Positions 31,201 through 39,502 of a stretch of 64,000 nt of DNA are shown piece after piece. The position numbers and the translations under genes are program-made. Source of the stretch: Johnsonella sp. (GTDB lineage: Bacteria; Bacillota; Clostridia; Lachnospirales; Lachnospiraceae); the NCBI GenBank assembly GCA_030529445.1, contig JAUMWW010000001.1, positions 62,001-126,000 of the forward strand, given 5' to 3'. Position 1 is the stretch's first letter. Every line of letters starts with the position of its first letter. A model generated the notes under the pieces. That model was not told where the DNA came from. It ran no database searches and saw nothing but the letters and a program-made list of their open reading frames with translations.

Positions 31201-31235
31201 ATCATGAATTAAAAGAACTAAAATAGATAGTAAAT
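25258..31235 (+). CRISPR. Type I-B CRISPR array: 91 repeats of 30 bp, 90 spacers
   Basis: I counted 91 repeats by position. The 30-bp unit starts GAATTAAAAG, has the core AACTAGAGTA and ends GATTGTAAAT. The last bases resemble clostridial I-B repeats and would give a crRNA handle near TTGTAAAT. Spacers are 35-38 bp, mostly 36, with a mean period of 66.1. Repeats 1-87 and 90 appear identical. Repeat 88 (31009) ends in A, repeat 89 (31075) has an internal A-to-G and ends in A, and repeat 91 (31206) has several changes, so the old end is at 31235. Transcription is expected on the plus strand with the cas operon. Open frames across the array are translated repeats, not genes. Confidence 0.98.
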
Positions 31236-31277
31236 GCTTTCTCTTGCATTTAAAAATAAGAAAAGGAGAATTATAAA

Positions 31278-31694
31278 ATGGAGAAAAAAGAATATAGTCT
31301 TTATGTTAATGGAGAAGAAGTTAAGGTTAGCGAAGATATTTATAAAACATATTGGAAAATAACGGAACATGAAAGATATCTTCAACGAAAGGACTGGAAG
31401 CATAAGGTATTGCCATTTTCCTCACTTGACTATGACAGAAATTTCTCGGAAAGCATTATTGATGAAAAAAATGATGTAGAAAAAATCACCGAAATGAAAA
31501 TAAAAATAGAAAAATTATACAAAGCATTGAATGAACTCACAGAGGAAGAACGAGAACTCATTATTTCGATATTTTTTATAGAAGAAAGCTTATATTCTAT
31601 TGGTCAAAGAAAGAACAGGAGTTATACGGCCATCGGAAATAGAAGAAATAGGATTGTAGGAAAACTCAGGAGAATATTAGATGGTAAGATGTAG
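31278..31694 (+). CDS. Small sigma-70-like / ArpU-like regulator
   Basis: 138 residues, start ATG 31278 after AAGGAG (31262-31267). The N-terminal half (YSLYVNGEEVKVSEDIYKTY, EHERYLQRKDWKHKVLPFSS) and the C-terminal helix-turn-helix (LNELTEEERELIISIFF, YTAIGNRRNRIVGKLRRIL) match the short sigma-70 region 4-like proteins often found in conjugative elements and prophages of clostridia. It begins 43 bases after the last, degenerate CRISPR repeat. It may be a leftover of the element that brought the locus. Whether it binds RNA polymerase is unknown. Confidence 0.7.
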   Translation: MEKKEYSLYVNGEEVKVSEDIYKTYWKITEHERYLQRKDWKHKVLPFSSLDYDRNFSESIIDEKNDVEKITEMKIKIEKLYKALNELTEEERELIISIFFIEESLYSIGQRKNRSYTAIGNRRNRIVGKLRRILDGKM

Positions 31695-31867
31695 AAAATT
31701 AAAAAACAATATGCAGAGAATTTTCTTACGAATAAGAAGAAAAAACATCAGTTTAGATAGAACCTTTTTCGTACTATTAAAAGTTTAATCGTCAAGCTAA
31801 TAAAACTATGCTAAATAAATGTTCTCTTCTGTCAGATAATATCTAGAATTATCCAACATATAAATCT

Positions 31868-32155
31868 TCAATGAAATTATAATGAAAAGTAATTTCAAGT
31901 AAGCCATATTTTTGCTATAATAAGACTCTTAGTTAAACTAAATAGTGATGAGAAAGAAAGGACAAGTGAAGATATGGGAGTAATCTAGTCGTTAATCGTT
32001 GGTGGAGTAATCGGAGCAATTGCGGGAGCGATCACGAATAAGGGGAGTTCCATGGGATGGATCGCAAATATTCTGGCAGGTCTTATCGGTTCATGGATAG
32101 GGAAGTCTTTGCTGGGAAGCTGGGGACCTTCTCTTGCGGGGATGGCGTTGATCCC
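31868..32155 (+). repeat. Partial copy of the GlsB-type gene and its promoter (parent at about 40147-40432)
   Basis: From about 31868, weakly at first and then at high identity to 32155, the sequence repeats the promoter region and first two thirds of the small membrane-protein gene at 40251. TGC-TATAAT and the ribosome site are kept. Homology ends at the shared GTTGATCCC. Together with 15958-16532 it forms the two flanks of the CRISPR-Cas locus. Confidence 0.88.
31974..32155 (+). pseudogene. Broken copy of GlsB/YeaQ-type membrane protein
   Basis: ATG GGA GTA ATC is followed by TAG where the intact copy at 40251 has TGG (Trp5). The copy stops after the codons for the second membrane segment and lacks the C-terminal third. 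Nonsense mutation plus truncation make it non-functional. Its promoter looks intact, so it may still be transcribed. Confidence 0.88.
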
Positions 32156-32233
32156 TGAGGTGATACACTAATGTTGTAACATCCTTGGCTTAATTTGATA
32201 GCTGAATATACAAAAATATTGTGGTGGAAATAT

Positions 32234-32786
32234 ATGCACGGTAAAACAATAGAACTTTTTCTTGTAAATGGAACAGCAGATAGCTTAATTATTGCAGAAC
32301 TGTCAAATTGGAATGGAAAGGCAATTAAGGTACCGCGTATTGAAATTGTATCCTGTGAGTAGGAAGATATTACTCAGGCAGTAGTTTATTTTAAATTTTG
32401 TTAAGAAAGATAATGGTTCTGACTCTGTTTATATCAGCAAAGTGAAAAATGTAAAAGAAAGACTGATGCAGCATTTGAGAGATTATCAATCTGAGAAAGA
32501 AAAGCATTATTGGAATATAGCAGTTATTTTTTGTTGGAAGAGATTTAAATAAAGCTCTTATCCGATATCTTGAAAATCGTTTTGTAGAGATTAAGAGCAA
32601 AGGAAAAGATTGTTTGATTCTGGAAAAGTTCAAAACTTGATAACTACAGAGGATATCCTGTTTTCCAGTTCATCTGCAGCAGCAGATTTTATACTTGGTT
32701 ATAGTGTAAGCGGTCCAAGGACTTGGAAGACGAAAGATGGAAGAATTCTTAAAGAAATTGAAGTTAAGGATACAGTAGAATCATAG
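32234..32786 (+). pseudogene. Decayed GIY-YIG nuclease family gene with DUF4357-like C-terminus
   Basis: The start MHGKTIELFLVNGTADSLII reads 38 codons and meets TAG. Later pieces in shifting frames encode VKERLMQHLRDYQSEKEK-like and ENRFVEIKSK segments, then a C-terminal FILGYSVSGPRTWKTKDGR. That order matches GIY-YIG nuclease family proteins with a C-terminal DUF4357 domain. At least one nonsense codon and several frameshifts show it is dead. Such nucleases often travel with mobile elements. The call is from memory of the family and carries no score. Confidence 0.75.
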
Positions 32787-32845
32787 AGAGAATCTTAAGA
32801 TAGTAAAAGTACAGGGATTGGGTGATTGAGAAAGGGCTGAAAACT

Positions 32846-33457
32846 ATGTCTACACCGATTTATTTTTCAAAGGTTGAATTTAGGGATAGAATTGGATATG
32901 GAAATACGCATAGTTCCATACTACTCAATGTGGCTCAGCGAGAATTATCATATCAAGTCTATGAATGGAAGAAACAGATGCCTGCTATTCTTAGAGAGGA
33001 ATCTTATGAAGTTAATAATAAAACAATACATTATAGTAAAGGTTATCCTGCCAAAAAAGTTAGATCGGGCAGTAATGGTTTTAAGCCGGAATTATTGCCG
33101 GATGAACAGTACATCCAAAGTGTAGCTTTTTCTTATGCTCTTAAACTGTCGGAGGTACAAATGAAACATTTACTTCCCTATTGCAATGCTTTAGATTTTG
33201 AACCTTACCGCGATAGAAAAATATCTATGAATCATGAAGGATATATTGGATATAGAGACGAAATAAGTCTTAGCTTTATTGGAATAACTGATTCTTATAT
33301 TCCGAAGATGGAGTGGGAAATGCAATATTACTATGATGAAAAACATATGTGGTCATCAGAAAAACTTTATCGCTACTTAGTCTTAGAATATTTCCAAGGC
33401 AATAAAAAATTAAAGGGATGGAATCCTATTAATGGTGGTCTATCATTGTTTTTCTGA
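32846..33457 (+). CDS. Hypothetical protein
   Basis: 203 residues from ATG 32846, preceded by AAAGGG at 32831-32836; a GTG at 32822 would add eight residues. The protein is soluble-looking, rich in Tyr and Lys, with no signal peptide, membrane segment or motif I know. Sequence such as FSKVEFRDRIGYGNTHSSILL and GYIGYRDEISLSFIG suggests mixed alpha/beta structure. It lies between pseudogenes in the accessory region, so it may itself be a truncated product. Function unknown. Confidence 0.5.
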   Translation: MSTPIYFSKVEFRDRIGYGNTHSSILLNVAQRELSYQVYEWKKQMPAILREESYEVNNKTIHYSKGYPAKKVRSGSNGFKPELLPDEQYIQSVAFSYALKLSEVQMKHLLPYCNALDFEPYRDRKISMNHEGYIGYRDEISLSFIGITDSYIPKMEWEMQYYYDEKHMWSSEKLYRYLVLEYFQGNKKLKGWNPINGGLSLFF

Positions 33458-34048
33458 AAAGATGATATTCTCGCCGAGTGTTTGTTGGGTATATGAATAG
33501 ATTGCTCCAAGGAAAAATTAATTATTTTATTGTAGGTAAATCTGATGGAAATGGAAAATATTGCTGATCGTATAAAACTTCCATTTGACAAGTAAACCGG
33601 TTTTATTAAACTATTTGATGCAAAGGCACGAGCTGCATCGATGACAAGAATTCATCAGATACAGGAAATTGCAATCTCATTTGGCATAGGAAAACTGAGT
33701 TTGAAAGAGTGGAAGGTATCGGGGTAGCAATTAAAAAACGCCCTTGTTATAGTAATACATATTTTATGAGAAGCGGAGCATGGATGAGTACCAATGAGAA
33801 TACCCGGCTGATAAATTGGCTGTCGGAAAGCAAAAGTAAGAATACGGATGAGGAGATTCTTCCGGAATACCATGCGCCGGATTGCCCGCGAATATGTATT
33901 GGCGCAAGGCAGGATGTGCAAAACAGGGAGAAGAGAGGCTTAATATTTTAAGGTTTGCCTGCGGTATAAAATATCCCGTATATTCAAAAACAAGAGCAAA
34001 AATTTGATAAAAGAGCCGAGAGAAGGGTTCTTGATTAGCGGATGAGAG
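33458..34048. other. Degenerate accessory DNA without a convincing gene
   Basis: Several short frames cross this stretch. The best, 33709-33951 plus, encodes 80 residues ending NREKRGLIF but has no ribosome site and no recognised family. A frame near 33620-33720 reads KARAASMTRIHQIQEIAIS and then stops. The whole looks like decayed coding sequence. Confidence 0.4.
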
Positions 34049-34090
34049 AAGTGCCGTACCCATATGATCATAAGGGTACGGCACTTTTGT
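34049..34090. terminator. Hairpin, probable terminator
   Basis: A perfect 13-bp stem AAGTGCCGTACCC / GGGTACGGCACTT (34049-34061 / 34074-34086) with a 12-nt, itself palindromic loop is followed by TTGT. It lies 42 bases past the end of the ECF sigma gene and may end its transcript, although the minus-strand T run is poor. It also lies just outside the left border of the 34111 repeat. Confidence 0.6.
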
Positions 34091-34110
34091 CATCAAAACG
34101 GAAGAAAATC

Positions 34111-34290
34111 GCTTATTTTTGTTTTAGAGAAATTAATTCAATATTTTCACATCCCCGGTACGCGGTTGCCCGAGAGGCAAAGAGGTATCGCTCGGCCAAT
34201 ATGTGCTCTGAGGATCTATGCTGAAGGTCAGAGGCTGATTATAACAGCTTTCAAGCCCCGGAGCAGAGGAAACATCGATCAGGCTCACTT
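34111..34290 (+). repeat. Parent segment of the left half of the chimeric repeat
   Basis: Nearly identical to 15958-16137 (about two mismatches noticed). It covers the last 158 bases of the ECF sigma gene and 22 bases beyond its stop. Confidence 0.9.
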
Positions 34291-36214
34291 CGCGCTCGCT
34301 CAGATCTTGAAGCCCTCTCAGTTTCATATTTTGCGGGGTATCCAGCACGATCAGGCGAAATACTTCGGATTGGTTTCCCGATGAGGGGTTAGGATCGGCT
34401 TGGTTTTGCAAGGCAAGAACTTCTGCATAGCTGTATTCCCGGATGATGCCTCTAAATACGATTCGATCTCCGTCATCGGGGAGAGCAGCTTCTGTTGTCG
34501 GGCTCTCGGATACGGGCGGAGTTTCTATAGGGGAGGGTATATGGATGCCGCCATCCTCTAAAAGTCGGGTTTCCTTGATATCATGCCATTCGATTTCTTT
34601 GGCCTTGAATGTTTCCGGAACAGGATCGCCGATGAAGCCCTGCCATTGAACAGAAATATTAATTGTATCTTTCTCTGCAAGTGCCCGCAGAATCGTAAAG
34701 CTTCCGTTTCCGCTGCTTGCCTCCGCAATCCGAATTCCTTTGCCGTCCTCCATCATAGACAGAGCACCCCGATATCCTCCGCTCATCGCTACGCCTTCAG
34801 TCAGGCTTTCGGAGGGTTCGAGGAGGATATCGCTGTCGGGATCATATCGGAAGATGCGGACAAAATACAAGGAATCGGTTGTTTCCTGTGAAAGCAGCAG
34901 GGTCGGTACGCGATCGCCGGTCTGCATCTGCACCAAGGCATATCTGTAATTTCCGGTGGGCGTGCTTTCGCCATAGGGATCATAGGTATAGGATTCGGCT
35001 TTGGCGACAATCTTTCGATACTGTTCCAATGCTTTTTTTGTTTCGCTTTGGGGTTGAGCCTTATTTTCCGGGTCGGAAGGCTCTCTTTTGCTTTCTGCTT
35101 TGGCAGAGCTTTCCCGAGGAGTATTTTTTGTGCTTTGCTTTTTGCTCTTTTCCGTCTTCTTTTTTGCCGGCTTTTCGGAGGGAGCGGCATTTTGCTCGGA
35201 GCGGATCGGATCCGAACTGTGCTGGAAAAGCTTGGACAATCCGAAAGCGCCGGTTCCGATCAATGCGATGGCAGAGAGCGTGAACAAGGCGATTTTTGCG
35301 GCGCTGAATGTTGCGGCGGATGAGACGGCTTTGCCTATGCCGGCTGCGGCGCTTTGCGGAGCACCCGCGTTCAATGCGGTATTTTTCATTGAAGGAAGCG
35401 CCTCGGTTGCAAAAGGAGCACTTACACTGCGCTCCAAGATATTTTGCAGGAGCTCTTGATTTGGGAAAAGCTCTGCGGCATGGGATTTCTCACTGCGCAA
35501 GAGCAGGAGGAAGAAAGAAATGGGAGCGAGACCGTAAAGCTTTGTGCCGCTTTTTTCCAAATCTCGAACCTTGCTCTCAATTTTTTGACGTCCGTACATC
35601 AGCCGGCTCTTGACTGCGCTTTCGGAGCTTTCCGTAAGAGCGGCGATTTGCTTTACCGATAGCTCTTCATAATAGAACATGGCGATGACGGCGCGCTGAT
35701 TTTCGGGGAGAGTATCGACAATCTCCCGGAGGAGTCTCGTGGTTTCGTTGCTCTCCACGAGCTTCTCGGGAATAAATTCGCTGCGTTCTTCGAGGAAGCG
35801 ATCTTCTGCAGGGAGCCTTTGTCCGGTCTCATCTTCATACTCCAGCTCTGTAAAAAGCAGAGGCTTCTTCTTTTTTAGCCAATCTTTGGCGGTATTTAAG
35901 GTGATTTGCTTAAGCCATGGAAAGAATTTTTCATTGCCTTCCAGTTTTTCAAGTCCGGCAAACGCCTTGATATAAGAGTCCTGCAGAATATCCGATACCG
36001 CATCCTCATCCCGTATCATGTATTTTATCGAAGAGCAAAGCGAAGCCTGTGTTTTTTCGTATAATCCGGCGAGCGCATTTTGATCACCGTTTCTGGCTTG
36101 CGCTACCAGCTCTGCCGGAATCTCGATATATCCGCAGCCTTGAAGCGGATTTTTGCAATGGGTACAAAATCCGGAATTTCCGGAAATTTTCATCCCGCAA
36201 TGCGTACAATGCAT
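34133..36214 (-). CDS. Membrane-tethered ECF sigma factor with zinc ribbon and extracytoplasmic domain
   Basis: 693 residues. An N-terminal zinc ribbon (CTHCG and FCTHC) leads into ECF sigma region 2 (SDILQDSYIKAFAGLEKLEG, FFPWLKQITLNTAKDWL) and region 4 (LPENQRAVIAMFYYEELSVKQIAALTESSESAVKSR). A single transmembrane segment follows (ALFTLSAIALIGTGAFGL, about residue 310-330). A Lys/Ser/Glu-rich linker then leads to a C-terminal domain of about 280 residues, predicted outside the membrane, which I do not recognise. No anti-sigma gene is adjacent, so the tethered domain may control release, for example by proteolysis; this is inference. The start is ATG 36214 after AGGGAGG. A second in-frame ATG at 36340 has its own AAAGGAG and would add 42 residues. 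Confidence 0.85.
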   Translation of the reverse strand: MHCTHCGMKISGNSGFCTHCKNPLQGCGYIEIPAELVAQARNGDQNALAGLYEKTQASLCSSIKYMIRDEDAVSDILQDSYIKAFAGLEKLEGNEKFFPWLKQITLNTAKDWLKKKKPLLFTELEYEDETGQRLPAEDRFLEERSEFIPEKLVESNETTRLLREIVDTLPENQRAVIAMFYYEELSVKQIAALTESSESAVKSRLMYGRQKIESKVRDLEKSGTKLYGLAPISFFLLLLRSEKSHAAELFPNQELLQNILERSVSAPFATEALPSMKNTALNAGAPQSAAAGIGKAVSSAATFSAAKIALFTLSAIALIGTGAFGLSKLFQHSSDPIRSEQNAAPSEKPAKKKTEKSKKQSTKNTPRESSAKAESKREPSDPENKAQPQSETKKALEQYRKIVAKAESYTYDPYGESTPTGNYRYALVQMQTGDRVPTLLLSQETTDSLYFVRIFRYDPDSDILLEPSESLTEGVAMSGGYRGALSMMEDGKGIRIAEASSGNGSFTILRALAEKDTINISVQWQGFIGDPVPETFKAKEIEWHDIKETRLLEDGGIHIPSPIETPPVSESPTTEAALPDDGDRIVFRGIIREYSYAEVLALQNQADPNPSSGNQSEVFRLIVLDTPQNMKLRGLQDLSEREVSLIDVSSAPGLESCYNQPLTFSIDPQSTYWPSDTSLPLGQPRTGDVKILN

Positions 36215-36382
36215 CTTTTTTACCTCCCTAAATTCTTTATCATTCATCCTTCCTCTCTTGGATGTGCTTTCCTTTATTCCGTTCATCGGGAAGGATGGAA
36301 TTGCTGTCGGGATATTCCCGCTGCCTCTTTTAGCAATCATCTCTCATTCTCCTTTCTCTTGCTTTGACCTTCCATCAATAAA

Positions 36383-36408
36383 ACGAATGAGAAATGAGAT
36401 CGGTTGCA
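36383..36408 (-). promoter_or_regulatory. ECF-type promoter, probably autoregulatory
   Basis: On the minus strand TGCAAC (36403-36408) is followed after 17 bases by CGT (36383-36385). This is the AAC-N17-CGT layout used by ECF sigma factors such as SigW, SigX and SigM. It lies upstream of both possible starts of the ECF sigma gene, so the factor may drive its own gene. Confidence 0.55.
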
Positions 36409-36637
36409 TTAAAATTATTTTTTTTTTGGAAAATTAAAAAAGAGAATGAAGAAATAATATCTGAGGATATTTTATAAGAACTGCTTACGAAATACAAGCA
36501 TAGAGAAAATAAAAGGAAAAATTGATTTTTTATCACAAGATTTTATGTAGAAGGAAAGAGGATAAAAGAGGAATTTTTATTACCTTTTTTAGAGATCGGA
36601 AAAAGCGCAGGAAGCAGAGGAAAAAGCAAAAATCTTC

Positions 36638-36667
36638 TTGCATTTGGAGGAATCGATCTGCTAGAAT
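36638..36667 (+). promoter_or_regulatory. Sigma-A-type promoter for the macro-domain gene
   Basis: TTGCAT (36638-36643) and TAGAAT (36662-36667), 18 bases apart, about 119 bases upstream of the ATG at 36786. The rest of the 36341-36785 intergenic region is AT-rich, with the ECF-type promoter on the other strand and nothing else I can identify. Confidence 0.5.
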
Positions 36668-36785
36668 CAGCTTATAGAAGAGACGGAATTTAGGGAAAAG
36701 AAGCTAAAGAAGGAGGGAGTGGATATAGGGAGTTATGTATCCATAAATAGATTCTATACCTTATCGAGGAGGGGAGGGCTTAGAG

Positions 36786-37817
36786 ATGCCGTTTCAAATC
36801 ATTCGACAGGATATCACAAAAATAAAGACGGATGCCATCGTCAACGCCGCCAATACGGAACTAAAAATGGGCGGAGGAGTCTGCGGTGTGATTTTTCAGG
36901 CAGCAGGAAAGAAAAAGCTGGAGAAAGCCTGCGGGGAGCTTGCACCGATTCAAACCGGTGAGGCGGTCATTACACCGGGCTTTGATTTGCCGGCAAAGTT
37001 TATTATTCATACAGCAGGACCGGTATATTCCGTAAAAAATAAAGAAGAGAGCGAGCGACTGCTTCGTTCCTCATATATGAATTCCATGAAAAAAGCATTG
37101 GAATATCAATGCTCATCTATCGCATTTCCGCTGATTTCCTCAGGTATTTACGGATATCCGAAAGAGGAAGCCTTCAAAACGGCGGTCTCGGCGATTGAAG
37201 AAATTTTAAGGGAGAATGAATTAGAGGTATTTCTTGTAATCTATGATAAGCAATCCTTTTCTATCGGTAAGGACTTGCTGGGAGAAATAGAAAGTTATAT
37301 CGATGAACATTACCTTAAAGCCTGTGAGTCCAAAGAGAGAAAGCTGCTTGCCTTAGAGGAAAGAATATTGAGGAGGGGGGAAGAGGAGAAAGTTCCTTAT
37401 ATGGCAGAGGCATTTGAAGCAAAGCCCATGAATTTGCCCGCTTCTTCGCTTCCTCTTGACCATCTGGTGGATAATTTGGAGGAGCCCTTTTCCCGTATGC
37501 TTCTGGATTTGATAGATAGCAAGGGAAAAACGGACGTGGAAGTGTATAAACGTGCCAATCTCGACAGAAAGCTATTTTCTAAGATCAGGAGCAATGAAGC
37601 ATATATGCCGAGCAAGCGAACCGTAATTGCATTGGCGGTCGGTCTTGAGCTATCTTTGGGGGAGACCGAAAGCCTTTTGGAAAGAGCGGGATATGCGCTC
37701 TCCCATGCGGTGAAATCCGATGTTATTATAGAGTACTTCATTAAAAAAGGAAAATATAATATTTTTGAGATCAATGAAGTGCTCTTTCAGTATGATCAGC
37801 CTCTTTTGGGAAGCTGA
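36786..37817 (+). CDS. Macro-domain ADP-ribose-binding protein with C-terminal HTH-like domain
   Basis: 343 residues. Residues 1-165 are a macro domain of the O-acetyl-ADP-ribose deacetylase type: IVNAANTELKMGGGVCGVIF, IHTAGPVY and PLISSGIYGYPKE form the ADP-ribose pocket. A charged linker leads to a C-terminal region of about 110 residues (DVEVYKRANLDRKLFSKIRS, PSKRTVIALAVGLELSLGE, GYALSHAVKSDVIIEYFI) that looks like a helix-turn-helix of XRE-like geometry. AGGAGGGGAGGG precedes the start. It could reverse ADP-ribosylation or bind ADP-ribose metabolites while contacting DNA or a partner; the joint function is inferred. Confidence 0.85.
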   Translation: MPFQIIRQDITKIKTDAIVNAANTELKMGGGVCGVIFQAAGKKKLEKACGELAPIQTGEAVITPGFDLPAKFIIHTAGPVYSVKNKEESERLLRSSYMNSMKKALEYQCSSIAFPLISSGIYGYPKEEAFKTAVSAIEEILRENELEVFLVIYDKQSFSIGKDLLGEIESYIDEHYLKACESKERKLLALEERILRRGEEEKVPYMAEAFEAKPMNLPASSLPLDHLVDNLEEPFSRMLLDLIDSKGKTDVEVYKRANLDRKLFSKIRSNEAYMPSKRTVIALAVGLELSLGETESLLERAGYALSHAVKSDVIIEYFIKKGKYNIFEINEVLFQYDQPLLGS

Positions 37818-37852
37818 GTATTTTATAAAGAAAGGATAGGAAGGAGAAGAGG

Positions 37853-38878
37853 ATGGAGAATATTTTTACACCGATTAGCATCAAGGGACTGGAACTGAAG
37901 AACCGAATCGTCATGCCTCCGATGTGCCAGTTTTCTGTGGAAGCGGAGGACGGAAGAGCAAATGATATGCATTATGTGCATTATGTCAGCAGAGCGATGG
38001 GCGGAGTGGGGCTGATTATCCTTGAGATGACAAATGTAGAGGCGGCAGGAAGGCTGACCAAGAAATGCCTCGGACTCTGGTCGGATGAGCAGATCGAAGC
38101 GATTGCAAGAATTGTCGATGCCTGCCATAAGTTCGGGGCAAAGGTGGCAATTCAAATCGGGCACGGAGGGAGAAAGGCGGATAATGCATTTGATACGGTG
38201 GCGCCCTCCGCAATCCGCTTCTCCGAGGAATATAAGATTCCTCGCGCATTGAGTACGGCAGAGGCGGAGGAGATGATTGCGAAGTATGCCGAGGCAGTGG
38301 AAAGAGCAATCAAGGCGGGAGTAGACAGTATAGAAATCCATGGAGCGCATGGTTATCTGATTCATCAGTTCCATTCCCCGCTGACCAATCAGCGGAAGGA
38401 TAAGTTCGGAGAAGATAAAGCGCTCTTCGGAAAAGAGATTATTCGCGAGAGCCGAAAGAAAATGCCGGCGAATATGCCGCTGATCTTTAGAATTTCCGCA
38501 ATCGAGTATGTGGAAGGCGGTTATGATTTGGATTATGCCGTAGAGCTTGCGCAGCAATATAAGTCTGCGGGAACGGATATTTTTCATATCACTTCGGGAG
38601 GAGAGGGACCGCTGGTAGGTTCCGGGGGCAGACCGGGGGTGCATGCGGGCTATCAGGTTCCGATGGCGAGGAGAATCAGAGAGGAAAGCGGTCTGCCCGT
38701 TATTGCCGTAGGAAAGCTCGGGGATCTTGCACTTGCCAATTCACTGATCGGAAATAAGGATGCGGATCTGGTGGCGATCGGAAGAGGGCTCTTACAAAAC
38801 CCGAACTGGGTGCTGAATGCCGCTAAAAGCCTGGATCATAAGATGGAGATGGCGATGCAGCTGGGACGTGCATTTTAA
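37853..38878 (+). CDS. NADH:flavin oxidoreductase, old yellow enzyme family
   Basis: This 341-residue FMN TIM-barrel oxidoreductase is of the YqjM-like OYE class. The start LFTPISIKG-like NIFTPISIKGLELKNRIV, active-site CQFS, the substrate-binding HGAHGYLIHQF (His pair), SPLTNQRKDKFG and the C-terminal phosphate site VAIGRGLLQNPNW are all there. It would reduce activated alkenes with NAD(P)H; the natural substrate is unknown. It starts 35 bases after the macro-domain gene in the same direction. Its last third is duplicated at 16138-16532. Confidence 0.93.
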   Translation: MENIFTPISIKGLELKNRIVMPPMCQFSVEAEDGRANDMHYVHYVSRAMGGVGLIILEMTNVEAAGRLTKKCLGLWSDEQIEAIARIVDACHKFGAKVAIQIGHGGRKADNAFDTVAPSAIRFSEEYKIPRALSTAEAEEMIAKYAEAVERAIKAGVDSIEIHGAHGYLIHQFHSPLTNQRKDKFGEDKALFGKEIIRESRKKMPANMPLIFRISAIEYVEGGYDLDYAVELAQQYKSAGTDIFHITSGGEGPLVGSGGRPGVHAGYQVPMARRIREESGLPVIAVGKLGDLALANSLIGNKDADLVAIGRGLLQNPNWVLNAAKSLDHKMEMAMQLGRAF

Positions 38879-38947
38879 TATCAATAATGACAGAAAAAAA
38901 GAAACACCTCTTCTTATTATTTCGGAAGGCAGGCTTTCGGGATGAGG
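38551..38947 (+). repeat. Parent segment of the right half of the chimeric repeat
   Basis: Nearly identical to 16138-16532, with a few substitutions and a two-base difference in an A run. It covers the 3' third of the oxidoreductase gene and about 70 bases of trailer. Confidence 0.9.
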
Positions 38948-38999
38948 TTAATGATATAGGCGGTGAGTAAATAGAAAACAGAGAGGGGAAGGTTGTTCA

Positions 39000-39152
39000 A
39001 TGCAAGAAGATAAAAATAAACAGACTGAGGCGAATAAGAAGTGGCAGGAAAAGAATAGAGAAAAAGCGAGATATCTTCGGAATCGCTCTACCGCAAGAAG
39101 CTTTATAAAGCTTTTTGCAACTCCTGAAGATATCAAGGAATGGAAGAGCTGA
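39000..39152 (+). CDS. Small basic hypothetical protein
   Basis: 50 residues, from ATG 39000 after GAGAGGGGAAGG. Highly charged start (QEDKNKQTEANKKWQEKN) followed by REKARYLRNRSTARSFIKLF and ATPEDIKEW. This pattern recurs in small Firmicutes proteins of unknown function, where I recall N-x-R-W-Q-x-K-N followed by RSTARSFI. It may be a small nucleic-acid-binding or antitoxin-like protein, but no partner is present. Confidence 0.6.
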   Translation: MQEDKNKQTEANKKWQEKNREKARYLRNRSTARSFIKLFATPEDIKEWKS

Positions 39153-39502
39153 TAGAAAAAAGGAAGCAAGAATGGGATAAGCAAGAATAAATTTGATGCT
39201 CCCTTTTAAGAAAGCAAGAAAATGGGGAAGGAGATGCAGTCTTATTCTGCGGCTTAGCTGGCAATGATGCTTGCGGATGTATTCAGATATGAAGAATGGC
39301 ATATAGATGAGGGTGAATCATATCGAAAAAGATAAAAAACGGCGAATATAAAGGATCCTTGATTATATGTGAAAATGAGACGCCATTTTATATGCCTCAT
39401 TGATTTGATAAGAAATTTCCCAGAGCCGGATAAATTAAAATAATGTAGTTTTACCACAGAAATCGGGAAGTTTTATTTCAATCTTTAAAGGAGATATAAG
39501 CA
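39153..39502. other. Intergenic stretch, no gene seen
   Basis: AT-rich sequence with only short frames lacking ribosome sites. AAAGGAGATATAAGC just before 39503 belongs to the next gene. Confidence 0.5.

Noticed and set aside
33655-33951. Overlapping frames on both strands (88 and 80 codons)
   Set aside because: Neither has a ribosome site or a recognised family; the DNA looks decayed.
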